From assembly GCF_019175385.1 (NCBI RefSeq), contig NC_083345.1, positions 122,887,657 through 122,951,656 on the forward strand: DNA of 64,000 nucleotides. The letters run 5' to 3'. A model generated the notes under the pieces. The model was given only the letters and a program-made list of their open reading frames with translations. It was not told where the DNA came from and ran no database searches. Below are positions 43,672-55,350 of the stretch, piece after piece. Both the position numbers and the translations under genes were made by a program. Source of the DNA: Lycium barbarum (taxonomy: Eukaryota > Streptophyta > Magnoliopsida > Solanales > Solanaceae). Each line of letters starts with the position of its first letter. Positions within the stretch are counted from its first letter, which is position 1.

Positions 43672-43714
43672 GCCAGATGTCTTGAAGGAGTGGGCATCAT
43701 CTGAGGGAATCAAG

Positions 43715-44279
43715 GTAGCTCTTACTTTTCAACATTTAGCCATTGCATATTTGCATTTACGTCTTGTGAAATGCTTCACTTAAAGCAAACCTGTGTGGAG
43801 GTCATCATTTAGAGTTCGTGATGCGTTACTTTTGCCATCATATTTTGAGTCTTATCATTAACTCAGCACAAAGCACATGAGCGGCGCTTATATTCACACA
43901 GGTAGAAAATTACAACTTGCTTCTAGAGCTTCCATAGGATATGCTGGTAATTAATGTGTAGCTAACTTTTGATCCTGCTGATGTCTTATTTCGATAAGTT
44001 CCTGATTGATCTTCCCTTGGTCAAGTGAAATCTAGATTGACACTTAATTCACTAAGCACAAAAAATCTAGTCACCTATTGCATAAAGCCACTAAAGCAAA
44101 AATAAGACATCTATAGTGGATTATGTAGCATTTGGCTGTCATTCTCGCACAAAACTATCTATAGTGGTTGTGCATCGAGCTTCTAAATGCCTCACATCAT
44201 ATCGATATAAAAATTGAATTTTATTTCCAAGCGCTCTCAAAATCTTCTTGTGGTATAAGTGGATGGGAAGCCTTGGAAA
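43715..44279. other. Intergenic, nothing recognised
   Basis: Downstream flank of the LACS pseudogene. The next LACS exons are missing. Confidence 0.5.
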
Positions 44280-44880
44280 GCGAACCCAAGCTTCAATAGA
44301 ATTAACTCGATAAATCTGGCTTCCATGGTTGAACGACCAAATAATGACCTAGAACAATCCACGGTTCATCCAACAAAATATGCGTGTAGTCATCTTTGGA
44401 ATCAAACTGTACTAGGTAATAATTTCGTTCAAGATTAATCACTTTCCATCCCTTTTTAGGCTTCTGTAATTTTCCAGCCTTTTCACAAAATTTAAAAAGC
44501 CAATTTCCTTGCCTAGCATTTTCACCATTGCCAAGGTTCCACAATTTTCTTTTCAAAATCCTCATCCACTTCCATGGTGAAAGAGTGTTTCTTATCGTGG
44601 AAAACTACTTTTGGATTCACTTCGTCACCATTCGTTGAGTCAGAATAATCTGCCTCATCATCGGAGTCAACTTCAGTCATAGCATAATCCGAAGCAGAAG
44701 GATAATTCCCATCCTCAAGAGTAGTGTTAACATCATTAGGGTTTTGAAAATCAAGAGCATCCCTGTAGGAGGGACCCTCTGATTTCGTGGGAGTAGTAGT
44801 CGTGGAAGGAGATTGTTCGGGGATTCAGAGAGTGACACTGCTTTTTGCGTGAACGGTCATCGGGCGGAGACAGAGGAGGA
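44280..44880 (-). pseudogene. LINE ORF1 remnant (DUF4283 domain)
   Basis: Minus strand: an acidic N-terminal part (SYRDALDFQNPNDVNTTLED, then SDDEADYSDST) and, after frame changes, KPKKGWKVINLERNYYLVQF, then SKDDYTHILLDEPWIVLGHY and LVVQPWKPDLSS. Known: this is the DUF4283 pattern of plant LINE ORF1 proteins ((F)(F/L)LVxF...DY...L...PW...(G/D)HYL.V..W.P.F). The zinc knuckle and ORF2 are absent here. Another LINE piece lies at 50500-50970 on the same strand. Confidence 0.75.
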
Positions 44881-46429
44881 AACTTGTTCAGGCCATGTTC
44901 ATCCATGGCTAGGGTTCAGTGGAGAGAGAGGCAAAGATGTAACGAGAGAAAGACAGATTATTATAGTTGTTTACTTGTGTTGTCATGACTTATTTTCTTT
45001 TACTATTATAGAAATGGGAGTTGGGGTACGAACATGGGCGAACAGGGGCAATTTTGGGATTTCGGAAATTTTCAAGGGCAAATTGGGGAGTCTAATGCTT
45101 CAATAGATTTCATAAATTTGGTCTCATCTAGACTCTTCATCTTCTTCTTCCTGATAGACTCGAAAATTGCTTCTCTTTCTCACTTTCCCTGTGTTTTTTT
45201 GTGCTTCTTCTTCCTTTTTTGTTTTATATCTGCATCTCTATTTAGTATTTAGTCATTTATGGTTACTTTTGAGTCCTCAAGTGTTGCATCTTGGTAATTT
45301 CTCTTACTTGCTATTTTCATTATGGAATTCGAGATTTTCATCTTGGGTTTTGAAATTGAAATTTGAGAATTTTCAGATGTGGACCAAATAATTGAAGGTA
45401 TCAAACTGCGGATTGGATTTTCCTTTTTGAATTCAATGAGAAGAAACTACTGGACTCTGCTCTCTCCTCTACCCCTTTTCAAGATGTCTTGGTGAGTATT
45501 GAACCTTCTTTAATGCTTATCTCTATGTTTTACTCTTTCAAACTATGAAGTCTTATGCTGATTGGTCTGTATCTCAGTATCTGGTGTTCAGAGTTCTTTT
45601 GTGCAATTTTTTTAATTGTACTTCAATTCTTTTCTTTGTTATCATAGTTTAGAGTGGAGATGTTAATTCCTATTCGTTTTGAATAATGTATTTCCAGAAT
45701 TTTACATGCATGCTAGTGTTTGTGCTAGAAATCGCACGAGTATTACGTATGTCTTTTTGACGAATTTTGTCTTTGTTACAAACTAATTAGTGCAAAATTA
45801 AACAGGAAAATCTGAACTGGATTATGCGCTCAAGGTGTTTGATGATATGTCTGTCATTGGAAAACTTGAGTTTTTACCATGGCCATCGTATTGATAGAAG
45901 AGTAACAAAGAGATGCACCAACTGACACATAGAAAAAAGACAGGAAATTTGAGTAGCAAAGGAGATGCACTAACATGCTAATAGAAAAACATGTTCAGAG
46001 AGACAAGGTTGAGATATTAGTCATTACCAACCCTCCCTTGAGTGCAAGTTTGATGTAAGAGGGGCACTATTAAGACAAGTGAGTCGGCTAGCTTTCACTC
46101 CGCAGAAAAATAGTCCTTTTTTCTTTGTGTTTCTATTAGCTTTTGAGTTGTCAATATTATGATGTGCCATTTTTGTTTTCCAATTATTTAGTTTCGCTCA
46201 CAGAATGAAAATTTGCACTAGCTTCTAGGACGAAGTGGAGCCAATACAATAGGCGGGGAAACATCATCCTTATAAAATTGTTGCTAAACAAAAGCAATTC
46301 TTCTTCACATTCAACCATTAGAGGCCAAATTAAGCAATCAAAGCTGCCCCTTCCACTGCTGACTATGAACATTATAGCAGGACATACTGATAACAAATAG
46401 CTATTATATCTATGTAAGTTCATCAGAAA
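44881..46429. other. Stretch with small exon-like pieces
   Basis: Mostly unclassified. 45386-45491 starts after TTTTCAG and ends at a good donor (CTTG/GTGAGT); one frame reads DWIFLFEFNEKKLLDSALSS, which looks coding but is not recognised. 45807-45870 holds a PPR-like piece (listed separately). Confidence 0.35.
45807..45870 (+). pseudogene. Possible PPR-motif fragment
   Basis: After an acceptor-like AAACAG, the bases read KSELDYALKVFDDMSV, close to the plant pentatricopeptide consensus (K-x-G-x-L-(D)-x-A-x-K-V-F-D-x-M). A stop comes about 14 residues later. Too short to be sure. Confidence 0.3.
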
Positions 46430-46580
46430 GCAAGGAGGAAAGGGAGTTCAGGATTATCAAAAGACCCGGCCCTCCACCATTCTCCACTAGACGTTTGTCT
46501 GCATAGGATTCGAACCCGTGACATGTGCCTAATGACATAGCATGAGTTGTGTTCTTACCACTAGACTAAACTCCGGGTGT
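46430..46580 (-). mobile_element. tRNA-derived SINE-like repeat
   Basis: Minus strand TAGTCTAGTGGTAAGAAC (A-box-like) and GGGTTCGAATCC (perfect B box) about 35 bases apart, as in a tRNA-type polymerase III promoter. No tRNA cloverleaf 3' half follows, so a SINE rather than a tRNA gene. The right end is near 46575; the left end is approximate. Confidence 0.5.
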
Positions 46581-46772
46581 GAGTTTATAAGTGGAAATTT
46601 AGTGGCATTCAGTGGATTGTTCCAGCAAAAATTATCATAACTCGATTGCCTCTTTTAACTGATAGGTGACTCAAATTTTCCCCGCAACTGCCTGTGGTAA
46701 TATAAGAATACATGATCAAAAGCTTTTTGTTAAAGAGTTTACAACAGGTTCGTCTGATTTTATCTAAATTGA

Positions 46773-46910
<138 letters not shown>

Positions 46911-47506
46911 TAAGCTCTTATGCTTCTAGAGAATTTTTTTAGGTTGCAGAGGGAGCAAGGCTATGTGGTCCCACCAGAATTATCAGCGTAGATATAAACT
47001 CGGACAAGTTTGAAATAGGTTAGTACTCTTTAGAATCTTGAAAAATCAATTTAAAGGATGACATCAAGTAATATTCTTCTTCAGCATTAAGTAGTTAGTT
47101 CCTTAATAATTCTGCTATAGTGCATTCTATAAGTATTTTATCCTTTTTACCTTTCTCATTTGACACAGGGAAGCAATTTGGGATTACTGAGTTTGTCAAT
47201 TCCAAAAGCTGTGGGGACAAACCTGTTAGTCAGGTAGGTCTTTTATTGGAATAGTGAAATTTTGTATTTAAGAAGTTAACTATTGATTTAGCTTCACGCT
47301 CAACTTCTACATATAAGGAGAAATAAAGAAAGCATTATGTTTATAATTTCAGAATGAGTGTATTATATAAGTCATGAAGCAGCAGCTTCATTCTTTATGT
47401 CAATATGGGATTTACCAACAAATTTTAATTCAGTACTTGTAATCCTTCAACTAGCATTAGCAATTTTATTCTGTTAATTATATGTACTTCAATGTAAGGA
47501 ATTTTT

Positions 47507-48240
47507 TTACACTGTCAGGTCACCCAAGTATATATACAGGCAAAACTTCTTAAAATGTGAGATTTGTAATCTTGAAAATAAGACAAAATACCTGCTACAA
47601 CATGTAAAGGTGACCTGACGGCGTCAAAAGTTTCTTACCTGACGGTGTCAAAAGTTTCTTACATTGACGGTGTATATAACTTGAAAGAAAAAAGTTGGCA
47701 GGTAAATAAGACAAAATACCTGCTACAACATGTAAAGGTGACCTGACGGTGTGAAAAGTTTCTTACGTGACGGTGTCAAAAGTTTCTTACCTGACGGTGT
47801 CAAAAGTTTCTTACACTGACGGTGTATATAACTTGAAAGAAAAAAGTTGGTAGGTAAATAAGACAAAATACCTGCTACAACATGTAAAGGTGACCTGACG
47901 GTGTGAAAAGTTTCTTACCTGACGGTGTCAAAAGTTTCTTACACTGACGGTGTATATAACTTGAAAGAAAAAAGTTGGTAGGTAAATAAGACAAAATACC
48001 TGCTACAACATGTAAAGGTGACCTGACGGTGTGAAAAGTTTCTTACCTGACGGTGTCAAAAGTTTCTTACACTGACGGTGTATATAACTTGAAAGAAAAA
48101 AGTTGGTAGGTTATAAGACAAAATACCTGCTACAACATGTAAAGGTGACCTGACGGTGTGAAAAGTTTCTTACCTGACGGTGTCAAAAGTTTCTTACACG
48201 GACGGTGTATATAACTTGAAAGAAAAAAGTTGGTAGGTCG
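47507..48240. repeat. Nested tandem array in an ADH-like intron
   Basis: Five units beginning ACAAAATACCTGCTACAACA at 47583, 47711, 47863, 47991 and 48118 (spacings 128, 152, 128, 127). Each contains two or three copies of a 24-25-base subunit TGACGGTGTCAAAAGTTTC; the 152-base unit has one extra subunit. At 47515-47530 ACACTGTCAGGTCACC is the inverse of GGTGACCTGACGGTGT inside the units. So the array appears to amplify the end of a MITE that had inserted in the intron. Confidence 0.9.
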
Positions 48241-48496
48241 ATGTTGAACGCTTCAACTTGGCTGCTGAAGAAGGCGAAGGCTGAGCGAGAGACTACGCCA
48301 ACTTACTGCTTACTACCATGGTTTAAGCTTTAGGCTCCATAGACGGAACTCTGTTTAGGTATTAGGGAGGGGAGGACACCACTCAACACCGCTCTGTGGG
48401 GTGGGGTTGAATGCCTAACAATAAGGGCCAAAAAATATGACTGATTCTTATCCCTTGCCAAAACTCTCAATAGTTCTTTTGCTTTTTATTGAGCAG
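48240..48496. other. Intron remainder
   Basis: GC-richer patch after the array (48240-48420) with a repeat-like phrase GGTGGGGTTGAATGCC. No gene seen. Confidence 0.4.
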
Positions 48497-48689
48497 GTGA
48501 TAATTGAGATGACTAATGGAGGTGCTGACTATTGCTTTGAATGTGTTGGTCTGGCAACACTTGTGCTGGAAGCATTTGCCTGCTGCAAATGCAGCAAGTA
48601 GGCCTGCATATCCTTATTACTAGACTGTTTTCTTGCATTGAGAATGGAAATCTGATGCCACTATACTTAGTCTAAATTAAGCTGTTGGT

Positions 48690-48860
48690 GGTAGGCTATC
48701 TTTAGGGATCTTTACCCAAATAGCCGCCGGATTTACTGTTTGCTTTTTCTAGCTATTACATAGATTATACACATATTATATTTAAATTATACATATATTA
48801 TACATCTGTCGGCTATTTTTAATTAAGTTGTTGGGTGGGCGACTCTTTAGGTTAATTCTT
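48690..48860. mobile_element. Small MITE-like repeat
   Basis: Left TTTACCCAAATAGCCGCC and right GGCTATTTTTAATTAAG are near-inverse, with a TATACATATTATA-rich middle. Similar to termini of the MULE-like elements in this window. Borders uncertain. Confidence 0.35.
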
Positions 48861-49849
48861 CTTCGTCTTCTTTTATACATGGAAGTTTAAAGTTATCACC
48901 AAATGAGCTAGCTATGAAACTAATCGCATAAATCTTTAGTATATATGTTTCAGCATATCTTAAATTCTCAGATTAGCAAAGATTTGCACAAAAAGAGAGA
49001 AACTGAAAGGAAAAAAAGAAAAGAAAGGAAACTATAAAAATGTAATAGTTTCAAGGCTAAGAACTTTAAAGGTTGAATCCATGGTTCTTAAATTGGAGAA
49101 CCGCTTCTGATAGTATTTCAAGGTCAAACTGGAAACAGAATAAACTTTAGGTGTAATTAAGCACATTGAGGTGAAGTGCAAAATTCTACACCTTGAACCT
49201 TCGTTAAATATTTACTAAGAAGATAGTGGTGCTCAAGTGCCATCATGGTCTTTATTTTCATGGTTAATGCTACTGTTACTAACAATAATAGAAGGTCTCA
49301 CCGTACTTTAAGTCTGTTGATATGGCAAACTAATTTCTACTGTAACATTTGGTCTTTAATTTTTACCGTGTTTGATTTGGTGATTGAATATTAATTGAAG
49401 GTAGATGTTGGCTTCAAGTCAATTTTGGGCAAATAGAAATCAACAATTGTGCATAGAAAGAAGGTGAGTGAGAAAGGAAGAGACAGTAGTAGTAGAAGCT
49501 AAAAGGTGATGAAATTAGATGACAAGAAAGGTGCTCAATAAGTGGGATAAAAAAAAAAAGAGTGCACGTGGTTATGGATAAAATGTAAAAATGCCCATGA
49601 CAAACAATATAAATTACCACTTTGCCTGTGTTCGTCCCACTTTGTTTTCTTACAGTCATTTTGCTGAAAATCAGAGATAAAAATAGATCAAATGGGATCA
49701 GCGAAAGCTTGCAGCACAACTTGCTGCCTTTTCTAAAGGAAGCTACATTGCCTGAATTTGACCTGGTTAATTTTCGCACTACATATCTATTGTTTCTCAA
49801 TTGTTGGGAATGAAATTACATAGGGTGATTTGGGCATAGATGGACTCTT
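48861..49849. other. Intergenic, nothing recognised
   Basis: The minus-strand 128-codon frame at 49414-49800 is Ser/Phe/Leu-rich and shows no domain. A possible acceptor (TTTTCTTACAG) at about 49657 precedes nothing recognisable. Confidence 0.45.
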
Positions 49850-49956
49850 ACCCTCTGTTTGGATAGTTGTTTCCTGTGGCTCATTAATGTACAGTATGGT
49901 ATGGTACAGTATGGTGTTGTATTGTATTATACTGTATTAATGAACACAATCTTTTA
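49850..49956. mobile_element. Truncated copy of the Harbinger-type MITE
   Basis: CCCTCTGTTTGGATAGTTGT through GTACAGTATGGTATGGTAC to AATGAACACAAT matches the left 100 bases of the element at 56668-57472. The right half is missing. Confidence 0.65.
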
Positions 49957-50209
49957 AGATGTGAAAGAAAAGATTGTCTTGGAGTGTTTGGGCCATTCTT
50001 GATTGCTGTTTGGTTCTTGGGTTTATGTTGTTTTGATAAAAATGTGGACCTTTGCAAAATTTTGGATTGCTACTGTGTATCGACCCTTTTGGGAGTCAAA
50101 AGCTTGATGATTTCTAGAGTCTATGGATAATTAGGGCTTTTCGTCAAGTTATCGATTTGGTGAGCTCTTTTCCTACTTAACCCATTTGGTTGCCTACTTT
50201 ACCCTCTTT

Positions 50210-50410
50210 ATTGCTACTATAATTGTTGCTATTGCTGAATTTGTGCTAAAGTTGAAGTCTTTATTAGGCTTGGGGGGGTAGAATTCAGTCCATGTAGTTG
50301 CTGCTTTTGTAGAATTTGTGCTAAATTTGAAGTTTTTATTACACTGATGGAGGGAATTCAGTCCATGTATTTGCTGCTGTTGTTGAATTTGTGCTAAATT
50401 TAGAATTACA
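50210..50410. repeat. About 78-bp tandem repeat, 2.5 copies
   Basis: The phrase GAATTTGTGCTAAA(G/T)TTGAAG recurs three times, and GGAATTCAGTCCATGTA or a close variant between copies. On the minus strand it gives an Asn/Thr/Gln-rich frame without domains. Confidence 0.75.
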
Positions 50411-50499
50411 ACACAAGTTTTACCTATAAGATACCAAGACTGTTGGCCAACAACTGCCAGAAACATATAAACTACATATCACCTAAAAAAATCATTTTA

Positions 50500-50970
50500 A
50501 TCCTCGATACATGTTGTCTTATCTTTTCAAAGCAGTTGTTTCTCTCAAACCATATTGTCCTATAACACAGGGGGGATTGCCATTGCTGCATGCACTTTTA
50601 TTAGAAACATTAAGAATAGGCATACCATCTAACACATTGTTAACCTGTATAAGTCTTCCCCTAAATGACAAGTTATGTTTTTTTCCACCACATCTTCTGG
50701 TCATTCTTTTTTAGCTCCTAAAGGTAGGCCTAAATAAGTAGTAGGAAGCTGCTCTAGCTTGCAACTCATAATGTGTACCAGATCATCGATGCAATGTTCT
50801 GCATTAATTCTGGACACTTTACTTAGCCAGGTTCACTCTAATCCTGGCACAACGTCAAAAACCTAATAGAACTCCTTTTAGATGTAAACGTTGATCTTTC
50901 TCTACTTCATACAAAATTGGAATATCGTCTGCATAAAATATGTGTAAGACTGTTAGTTCTTCTGTTGTTC
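50500..50970 (-). pseudogene. LINE reverse-transcriptase remnant
   Basis: Minus strand pieces in order: ADD(I) region near 50930, SRINAEHCIDDLVHIMSCKL, EQLPTTYLGLPLGAKK, then GRLIQVNNVLDGMPIL. Known: in plant L1-type LINE ORF2 the RT catalytic (Y)ADD is followed by ...LGCK...LP..YLGLPLG.....W..(V)...+.+L..W....LS..GR..L..VL...P. Stops and frameshifts interrupt it. Confidence 0.7.
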
Positions 50971-53827
50971 TGGTGGTTTAAGTGGTAATTGAGAAATATA
51001 ATGATGATCCTTTTCTTTACTGCTTTTATTGTTATTGCTGTTAGAGCTCCACTATTCTACTTAAAAAAAGGTCCATAAACAGAAACACTAAATCACCTTA
51101 ATGTATAAAATCAATATGGAAATCCTTTGTTTCAAGCTTCTTCATAATCATAAAATGTTACAAATATGTTAATCATGAAATGGGAAATACTTTGCAGTGA
51201 CCTCTTCTGCTTGGACCAGAGGGTGGTATTCTGCGTTTGACCAGAAAATGACGACAATTACTATTACTCATGCTGCTCCCACTTCTTGCACAGTTGCAGC
51301 CATTAATATGACCATCTTCACAACAATGGAGGAGGATACGCAAAGTTTATGAACTAAGCTGGCCATGCAATATATTTACTGATGGAGTGTGTGTTCGTTT
51401 GGTTGTTTTGTCTTTGGGTATGTGAAGGGAAAGCATTTATATGTAGTCATGTTTAATTTGCATATATAATAAGATAAAGTTTTGAAAGGATTTAAAAAGC
51501 ATATTATATTTTATTTACAATATTTTGCTTTAGTTTCAAGAGTAAAGCAGTCAGCATGGGCTTGGAAGTTACTTATTGAATGGTCATTCTGAGTTTGAAG
51601 TTGAAGATGGAGTTGTGTTTGGTTATAATTTTTGCAAATGTAGCTATATCTTCTTTTCTGGGTTGAACATAGTTTATTAATTGTAGTTCTATCAGTGTTC
51701 CCGTCAAACTTTAGTTTAACATGCTTAGTTGCATCTTCTTTCTCCATTTTTGAGAAAACTAAAATAGATAGGGGGCATATCTTGAAAGATACTTGTGAGC
51801 TGATTGTGCCTTTTGGTCTTTGCACAAGTATTGATCTTTCTTCAACTAAAGCAAAAGAAGCAAGCAGAAAGACATATTTTGGCATGCTTCTTCCATTTAA
51901 AATTAAATTGCTATCAGTTGATTAATTTTACTAAGCTTCCTTTTGTTTTGCGCTTGCTGTCATTCTATTCTTATAAGATCATATTTTTAACTTATTGTAG
52001 TTTCATAATTATCTCTTTCTAAATTATCAAATTGTGAAGTACATTTAAATCGGAATGTCGGGGCGCTGGCATCACTATCTAGTTTGTTTATGAGAGTGGG
52101 CATCACTATATAGTTTGTTTATAAAAACAAGTATGTCGTTGGTCGAAGATAGTGGACACCGCCCTTTTTTTCAGTACTGACTTAGCTTTAAATAATTTAA
52201 TTACCCTGGTTGAAACTTACATTGCAGCTCTAGAAAATTAAAATGGTCACCTGTGCACTAGTCATTATATCTCAAGCTAGGATAAATGTAATTAACTCTG
52301 TCTTGAATCTATAAAATGATAAATAATTTGAGATAACTAGTTTTAAAAATCACGACAAATAATTTGAGACAAAAAATATATTAATTTTGATTCAATTTTT
52401 TTTATTTTCTTTAAAGTCGTCTTTATGGAGCCTAACAAGTAACAACGGCCATCCTTCCCAAATTCGGCTCCAAATAGCCAAGTCTAATCGGCTCACATCC
52501 GGTAATTCTACTGTCCTGCCAATATCATTTTTTTACAATAAAAATTGACCGCAATCATAATTAATTAATTTATATTTTTATTTAATTAAATTACTTAATC
52601 ATAATAAATCGATAATAGTTTAGTGTAAACCTATGATGTGGTAAACCGTGTATATAACTTGTCGGTTCAGTTCAGTTATTTTTTTCAATTTTTTTGAATA
52701 AATCCAAAATCAAACTAAATATTATCGATTAGATTTGAAAAGTAGCCAAATTCAACAACAATTTTTTATTTAAATCCAATTATTCCAAGACTAAATTTAG
52801 ATCATGCACGGGACACTATTTTCTCAAAAATAAAGATGTGGGAGAATTAAGTCGTCCACTTATCCTCTTTCTCGAGACTCTTTGAACTAAGTGCCTCCTA
52901 CTTCAGCCATCAGTCCTTGAACAAAAGCCTAAGAAAAGTTGAGTGCAAACCTTTTACTCCTTCAGATTCATATTATATGACATTTTTAATTTTTATATTT
53001 AGTTCAAAATAAATAACTTTTGATAAAATCACGAAGACATTAATATTTTTTTAAAATTTACCCTTATTTAAAACAGTAAATATTGACATAACCAAGAAAC
53101 TATATTAAATATATAGTTACTATTTAATTACGAGTAATTTAATGAAAACGACTCTTACTTTCTAAAGGTCTGTGTTTAAAGGGTGTCTTCAAACTAAAAG
53201 CACAACATGATATGAACCAAAGGAAGTGGAGAATTTAACAATCAATGGCATGACAAGTGGTAAAAAATGAGTGCAAGGACAAATTCTGTCAGAAATTCAC
53301 GTGCAATTTGATTTTTTTGAATTTGTGATTATTATGTAATTACTAATTACTAGCTAAATATATAGTTTATTTTTTTTTTAATTCCTTTATTACATAAGGG
53401 TAGGAAGAAGTGAAATGAAAAAAAAAAAAAAAAAAAGGGAATGCTACTACAATCGCACAATTGACAATACTTTCTTAAAATGTTAAGTACAATATATATG
53501 ATACCCCAAAGTTTCACTTCTCATCTTTATTATGAGTTTTGTAACAAATAATTTGTTAGAGTTGTTGCTGTTAAAGTTAGAAAGATTTAGTACCAATTCT
53601 TTTTACATCAACAATCTCTTGGAGATATGCTTAAAGGAACAAAGAATCCAAAAGGTGTAGGATACAAGGGGCCTTGATTTGACATATTTTATAATAACAA
53701 GTCTCAATTGAAGAAAGTTTCACATCTTGACTTTTCAATTGAATTTTATCTGCTCTAGCACTACCGTAATATGTATGTTTGTGAATTCAATATGGCCTTG
53801 GTGCACATTTGCTTTCAATTCCACATG
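50971..53827. other. Intergenic, no genes recognised
   Basis: The 124-codon minus frame at 51511-51885 has no recognisable domain. Duplicated GGCATCACTAT(C/A)TAGTTTG at 52068-52118. 52800-53450 is part of a segmental duplication shared with 62440-62850 and, inverted, with 63600-63960. Poly-A tract at 53418-53437. Confidence 0.45.
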
Positions 53828-53835
53828 CCTTTGGC

Positions 53836-54562
53836 TAGGGCTGTTCACAGTTTTGATTAAAATCAAAACTAAACTGAAAATTTAACCATAAAATAACTGA
53901 CATTTGATTTAGTTTGGTTTGGTTTGGTTTTAAATTTGAAAAACCGATAATATTTGGTTTGGTTATGGTTATAGTAAAAAATAACCGAATAAATAACCGA
54001 ACCAAACCGATAATTATATACATAAAATTTATAATTATTTATATGTATAATATTAGCTTTTCATAAATAATTAAAGATATTTTATACCTTTTAATTATTA
54101 ATTTAATTTTGATCTACTTATTTTTAAGGCCCATGTCTTAAAAGAATATGTCCAACAATTCAAGCCCAACTCTAATAAGTCGTAAGCATAAGGGTTGTTT
54201 GTATTTTGAAACTTCTGTTTGACTTGTTCTTTTGAATCTAAACTGCGTTGCAAGTTTGGTCCACCTGATTTGCCAACAGCGTGTCTTTCCCTCAATATGC
54301 AGCAAAGTTCACCCTTGTGGGCGATGAGGAAAAAAGAGTTTCATAAGAAATTTGAAGAATGTAGAAAGAGAATATTTGAATTGTCACGGCTAGTCATAAA
54401 CCGAAAAAATCGAACCAAACCGAACCAAATCGACAATAACCAAACCGGTAGTTATTATTTTACTTGGTTTGGTTATGGTTTTAGACATTTAAAAACCGAC
54501 TAAATTGGTTTGGTTATGGTTTTAACCAATAACCAACCCAAACCGAACCATGAACACCCCTA
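53836..54562. mobile_element. hAT-like non-autonomous element, 8-bp target duplication
   Basis: Starts TAGGGCTGTTCA and ends with the inverse of TAGGGGTGTTCA. A perfect duplication CCTTTGGC lies at 53828-53835 and 54563-54570. Subterminal repeats of GGTTTGGTTTGG / AACCAAACCGAACC are present at both ends. 727 bp. The same type as 1670-2583. The inside carries a 94-codon frame (54219-54503) without recognisable domains. Confidence 0.9.
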
Positions 54563-54710
54563 CCTTTGGCTACCTTCTTTACATTTTCTACCATGTTTTG
54601 CGAATTCAAAATTTTCCAACCTTGATTTTTTATTGAAAAAAAAAACCCCAAAATTTCTGGATTTGTTATTTGAATTTTTAACACTTTAAACAACTATCCT
54701 TTCATCACTT

Positions 54711-54882
54711 TAATTCTCTCACATAATAAATAAGACAATACAAACTTATAGTCTAAGTAATTCCAATTTCTATAGGACAATATCTTAAATTTTACTTAAT
54801 TCTCTCACATAATAAATAAGACAATACAAACTTATAGTCTAAGTAATTCCAATTTCTATAGGACAATATCTTAAATTTTACT
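54711..54882. repeat. 86-bp perfect tandem duplication
   Basis: The block starting TAATTCTCTCACATAATAAA occurs twice at an 86-base period with no difference seen. Probably very recent, or a collapse/duplication artefact. Confidence 0.9.
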
Positions 54883-55350
54883 ACAGAAAATACATACACA
54901 TTATTCGCTCATCAATATGCTTAAAGGTGCAAAGAGTCGAAGAGGGATAAAAGGTAAAAGGGGTCCAGATTTGGCATTTTATTATAATAACACACGACAT
55001 AGTATAACGAAGGAGTGGGACATTACCATACCTCATTATCCTAATTGGGAATTGGCATACCAAAAAATTTACTAACCTGCTTATTGTACCTTCAACTTTG
55101 AAGAAACAAAAAACAGGCAAATTTTTTTTCATTATTTCTAATTACTATCCTTAATATGCCTAGTAATGACAAAGCTTCATAAGATATTATTCCCATCTTG
55201 ACTTTTCATTTCAATTAGTTAACTAATTTGTCCGCTATATAGCACCACCTTCTATGTAAGAGTTAGTGTGTGTGTGAATTCAATATGAACTCATGGCAAA
55301 ATTTGTGTTCTGCTACGTGGTTACTAAAGAAGATTATCTCTATCTATCTA

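Larger units (their letters stand above)
41577..43714 (+). pseudogene. Long-chain acyl-CoA synthetase (LACS6/7-type) pseudogene, middle exons only
   Basis: Exons with splice borders still visible: 41577-41735 (SPMWDRLVFNKIKDK, a poly-G run, then MTSGASPLSPDVMEFF); 41856-41974 (VKEGYGMSETS, TGA, VISSMDDSDNLTGHVGSLNP); 42075-42197 (IKLVDVPEMSYTSEDQPHPC, then GEICV and a one-base insertion); 42294-42376 ([27 protein letters not shown]); 42633-42732 (KKNIFKLAEGE, a stop/frameshift, IENVYATCKFSAQCFVYG); 42807-42857 joined across a transposon to 43672-43714 (GDSFNSSLVAVVCVEPD and VLKEWASSEGIK). Known: LACS enzymes activate fatty acids to acyl-CoA, and GYGMTE and [10 protein letters not shown] are the AMP-binding family motifs; the sequence style is that of the peroxisomal LACS6/7 group. 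Only about 200 of roughly 700 residues remain. Stops, frameshifts and an insertion show it is dead. No later exons were seen. Confidence 0.85.
53600..55320. repeat. Diverged tandem segmental duplication
   Basis: 53610-53830 and 54895-55300 share, in order, TGCTTAAAGG(A/T), ATTTTATTATAATAACA-like text, CATCTTGACTTTTCA and GTGTGTGAATTCAATATG-like text. The hAT element and the 86-base duplication lie between them. A third copy is inverted at 63620-63800. Non-coding. Confidence 0.5.

Noticed and set aside
46430..46580. tRNA gene on the minus strand
   Set aside because: A and B box-like sequences are present, but the acceptor and anticodon stems do not pair; a tRNA-derived SINE is the better fit.
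49414..49800. 128-codon minus-strand frame as a gene
   Set aside because: Ser/Phe/Leu-rich without domain, splice context or neighbours; likely chance.
51511..51885. 124-codon minus-strand frame as a gene
   Set aside because: No recognisable motif. It ends in low-complexity Gln/Asn text, with no promoter or splice support.
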